Positions 62,048 through 64,000 of a stretch of DNA of 64,000 nt are shown one piece after another. The stretch spans positions 308,501 to 372,500 of the forward strand of contig NZ_AWZU01000001.1 of the NCBI RefSeq assembly GCF_000472385.1, in the 5' to 3' direction. Source of the DNA: Bradyrhizobium sp. ARR65. Lineage in GTDB: Bacteria > Pseudomonadota > Alphaproteobacteria > Rhizobiales > Xanthobacteraceae. The notes beneath the pieces are model-generated. The model was not told the DNA's origin, searched no databases, and saw nothing but the letters and a program-made list of their open reading frames with translations. The translations under genes and the position numbers were made by a program. Position 1 is the stretch's first letter, and each line of letters starts with the position of its first letter.

Positions 62048-63126
62048 CAATACACCAGTTCGTCGTCGGCTCGGTTCTTGGTCAGCATGATCTCGCCCTT
62101 GGCCGCGAGATCCTTGGCGAGATTGACGAGCAGTGCCTGCGCCTCGTCGACGTCGCGCAGGCGGACCGGTCCCATCGCGGCCATGTCGTCGAGCAGCATC
62201 TTGCCGGCGCGCGAGGACATGTTGCTCAGGAAGAAGCCGCGGACCTCTTCGTTCGCGCTCTTCAGCGCGACACCGAGCTTCTCCTTGTCGACATGGCGCA
62301 TCAACGTCTGCGCCGAGCCGGAGTCGAGCTTGACGAGGTCGTCGAAGGTGAACATCAGCGCCTTGATGCGCTCGGCTGACTCGCGGTTTTCTTCCTCGAG
62401 CGCGGTGATGAAGCGGGTTTCGGTCTGGCGATCGAAATTGTTGAAGATCTCGGCCATCACCTCATGCGCGTCGCGGCGGCGGGTCTGCGAGAGGTTGGAC
62501 ATGAACTCGACCCGCAGCGTCTGCTCGACGCGCTCGATCACTTCCTTCTGCACCGCTTCCATCTTCAGCATGCGTCCGACCACGTCGAGCGCCATGTCCT
62601 CGGGTAGAATGGCGAGCACGCGGGCGGCATGTTCCGGCTTCAGCTTGGACAGCACGACAGCGATGGTCTGCGGATATTCGTTCTTCAGATAGTTGGCGAG
62701 GACTTCTTCTTGAACGTTGGAGAGCTTTTCCCACATGTTGCGGCCCGCGGGACCGCGGATCTCGTCCATGATGCCGGACACCCGGTCAGGCGGCAGGTAT
62801 TGCTGCAGCAGGCGTTCGGTGGCATCGAAATTGCCCATCAGCGCCCCGGATGCCGACATGCGCGAGACGAACTCGAGCAGCATATCCTCCACGGTTTCGG
62901 CTTCCACGGTGCCGAGCGTCGACATCACGATCGACAGTTCGCGCACCTCGTCATCGTCGAGCATCTGCCAGATCTTGCCGCCATATTGCTCGCCCAGTGC
63001 CAGCATCAGCATGGCCGCCCGCCTCGGGCCGGGGATCTTCGCCCGCTGCCTGCCGGCCTGGCGCTGCGCCAGGCTCGCGATGACGCTCGTGATGTCGTTG
63101 TTGTTTGCAGTCTGTGGAACAGCCAT
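62047..63126 (-). CDS. fliG: Flagellar motor switch protein FliG
   Basis: 359 residues. The N-terminal domain, which binds FliF, begins after a short Gln/Arg stretch ([36 protein letters not shown]). The middle domain has [34 protein letters not shown], with the conserved E-Y-P-Q-T-I-A-V-[IV]-L-S motif. The C-terminal torque domain contains [54 protein letters not shown], with charged residues for MotA contact. It is encoded 6 bases after fliF and overlaps fliH. Confidence 0.96.
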   Translation of the reverse strand: MAVPQTANNNDITSVIASLAQRQAGRQRAKIPGPRRAAMLMLALGEQYGGKIWQMLDDDEVRELSIVMSTLGTVEAETVEDMLLEFVSRMSASGALMGNFDATERLLQQYLPPDRVSGIMDEIRGPAGRNMWEKLSNVQEEVLANYLKNEYPQTIAVVLSKLKPEHAARVLAILPEDMALDVVGRMLKMEAVQKEVIERVEQTLRVEFMSNLSQTRRRDAHEVMAEIFNNFDRQTETRFITALEEENRESAERIKALMFTFDDLVKLDSGSAQTLMRHVDKEKLGVALKSANEEVRGFFLSNMSSRAGKMLLDDMAAMGPVRLRDVDEAQALLVNLAKDLAAKGEIMLTKNRADDELVY

Positions 63127-63132
63127 GACGGA

Positions 63133-64000
63133 TTATTCAGCGGGTTCGTTCAGCCATTGACGGATAATGGCGACGGTTTCGTTGGGATTGCGGTCGGCCA
63201 GCTCACCGACGCGATGCACGGATTGGGCGTGGAGCTGACCCTGGACCTGGGCGACGTCGATGAGTTGGGCGGTGTTGTTGTTGCCGGGAAGCAGCGCTTG
63301 TCCTGCGGGGGCCTGCGGAGCTTGGGCCGGGGCGGGTTCGGCCAGCGCCGGGGCCGGCGGAGCGAGCGCTGCGACCTCTTCGGAGGCGATGATGCGCTTG
63401 ACCAGCGGCCGCACCACCATGAACAGCACCACAAGGCCAAGCAGCATCATGACGCCGAGCTCGATGACGTACATGACGTCATCCTTGGTGAATTGCAGCA
63501 TACCGAGCAGACCGGTGGGGCCTTCGATCGGAGCCACCGCGGGTCCCTCTGCGAACTTCAGGTTGACGACCTCGACCTGATCGCCGCGCTTCTGGTCGAA
63601 ACCGATCGCCGAGCGCACCAGCGCCGCGATGCGGTCGAGCTCTTCCTTGCTGCGCTCCTTGTAGACCAGCTCGCCCTTTTCGTTCTTGCCGTAGCTCCCG
63701 TCGACCAGCACCGCGACCGAGATGCGGTTGACGCGTCCGGCCTCGGTCACCTCGGTCTTGGTGGTGCGGGAAATCTCGTAATTGTTGGTTTCCTCGGTCT
63801 TCTTGCTCTGGTCGCGCGCGGTCTGCTGATTGTTGTTCTGCTGCGCGCCCGGAAGTTCATTGCCGACCGTGACCTGGCCGTTGTTGTCGGCGGTCAGGGA
63901 GGATTCTTCCCGCGTCTGGCTGGAGCGCAGCACTCGCCCTTCAGGATCGAACTTGTCGGAGGTTTGGGTAATCTTGTTGTAGTCGAAATCCGCCGAGAGC
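63133..64000 (-). CDS. fliF: Flagellar MS-ring protein FliF (3' part; start outside the window)
   Basis: The frame is open to the right edge, reading SADFDYNKITQTSDKFDPEGRVLRS, so the true start is beyond the window; the GTG at 63933 is internal. Features of the FliF C-terminal half are VNRISVAVLVDGSYGKNEKGE, YKERSKEELDRIAALVRSAIGFDQKRGDQVEVVNLKF, the second membrane helix VIELGVMMLLGLVVLFMVVRPLV, and the FliG-binding tail ETVAIIRQWLNEPAE. The part between, rich in Ala/Pro/Gln, is cytoplasmic. FliF assembles the MS ring in the inner membrane. Confidence 0.94.
   Translation of the reverse strand, partial: LSADFDYNKITQTSDKFDPEGRVLRSSQTREESSLTADNNGQVTVGNELPGAQQNNNQQTARDQSKKTEETNNYEISRTTKTEVTEAGRVNRISVAVLVDGSYGKNEKGELVYKERSKEELDRIAALVRSAIGFDQKRGDQVEVVNLKFAEGPAVAPIEGPTGLLGMLQFTKDDVMYVIELGVMMLLGLVVLFMVVRPLVKRIIASEEVAALAPPAPALAEPAPAQAPQAPAGQALLPGNNNTAQLIDVAQVQGQLHAQSVHRVGELADRNPNETVAIIRQWLNEPAE

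Noticed and set aside
59186..62692. A 1168-codon open frame on the plus strand across flbD, fliN and fliH and part of fliG
   Set aside because: It is the antisense of well-recognised flagellar genes. High GC and third-position bias keep the opposite strand free of stops. Its translation is Arg/Asp/Gly-rich without any family pattern.

Overview
The window is a GC-rich stretch of chromosome from an alphaproteobacterium of the order Hyphomicrobiales, probably the Bradyrhizobium / Rhodopseudomonas / Xanthobacteraceae lineage. The evidence is the fliF-fliG-fliH-fliN-flbD flagellar block, alphaproteobacterial-type SerC and SerA, families largely confined to rhizobial relatives (DUF992, CWC cysteine-rich, DUF3309) and several dispersed palindromic repeats of a kind I recall from Bradyrhizobium-type genomes. 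No rRNA, tRNA, CRISPR array, transposase or integrase was found. Species cannot be named from the sequence alone.

Layout. 0-5.3 kb: a truncated GST gene, a PepSY membrane protein, a CWC zinc-ribbon protein, the DUF1800/DUF1501 secreted pair and an IsdG-type haem-degrading monooxygenase. 5.3-9.4 kb: a DUF559 remnant beside a palindromic repeat, an aldo/keto reductase, a GNAT acetyltransferase, a PAS membrane protein and a GST. 10-16.9 kb: aspartate aminotransferase with a strong terminator, DUF992, an EF-G paralogue, DUF1275, aroE and a periplasmic protein. 17.2-25.6 kb: an FMN-dependent alpha-hydroxyacid dehydrogenase, a small acidic protein, glmM, an Fsr-type exporter, two outer-membrane beta-barrels, GST and GNAT genes. 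25.7-31 kb: serC (with a promoter and a leader hairpin resembling the serC RNA motif), serA and ftsH. 31-46 kb: a CtBP-like dehydrogenase, a chemoreceptor, two paralogous EamA exporters, purA with a downstream proline-rich membrane protein, small membrane proteins, msrB and a periplasmic msrA, and a RecD/Dda-like helicase. 46.3-53.3 kb: a sulfonate-sulfur block with one luciferase-like monooxygenase followed by two SsuA-type binding proteins, SsuD, SsuC, SsuB and a flavin reductase. 53.4-58.4 kb: a small membrane protein, an AMP-ligase-like remnant, a cytochrome P450, a Tat-type amidohydrolase and an orphan Tat-type solute-binding protein. 58.7-59.4 kb: a non-coding dispersed element with a long inverted repeat. 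59.5-64 kb: flbD, fliN, fliH, fliG and the 3' part of fliF, transcribed leftwards.

How parts work together. SerC and SerA supply serine. The ssu genes take up alkanesulfonates and release sulfite with FMNH2 from the neighbouring reductase. MsrA and MsrB repair oxidised methionine in two compartments. FliF/G/H/N build the basal body, switch and export apparatus, and FlbD is expected to control later sigma-54 flagellar genes. The chemoreceptor would feed the flagellar motor.

The least explained material is between genes: at least six families of palindromic repeats, two short tandem-repeat arrays that run up to gene starts, gene remnants (DUF559, AMP ligase) and the structured element near 59 kb. 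Several proteins below 65 residues, some with convincing ribosome-binding sites, were found by reading the sequence directly.
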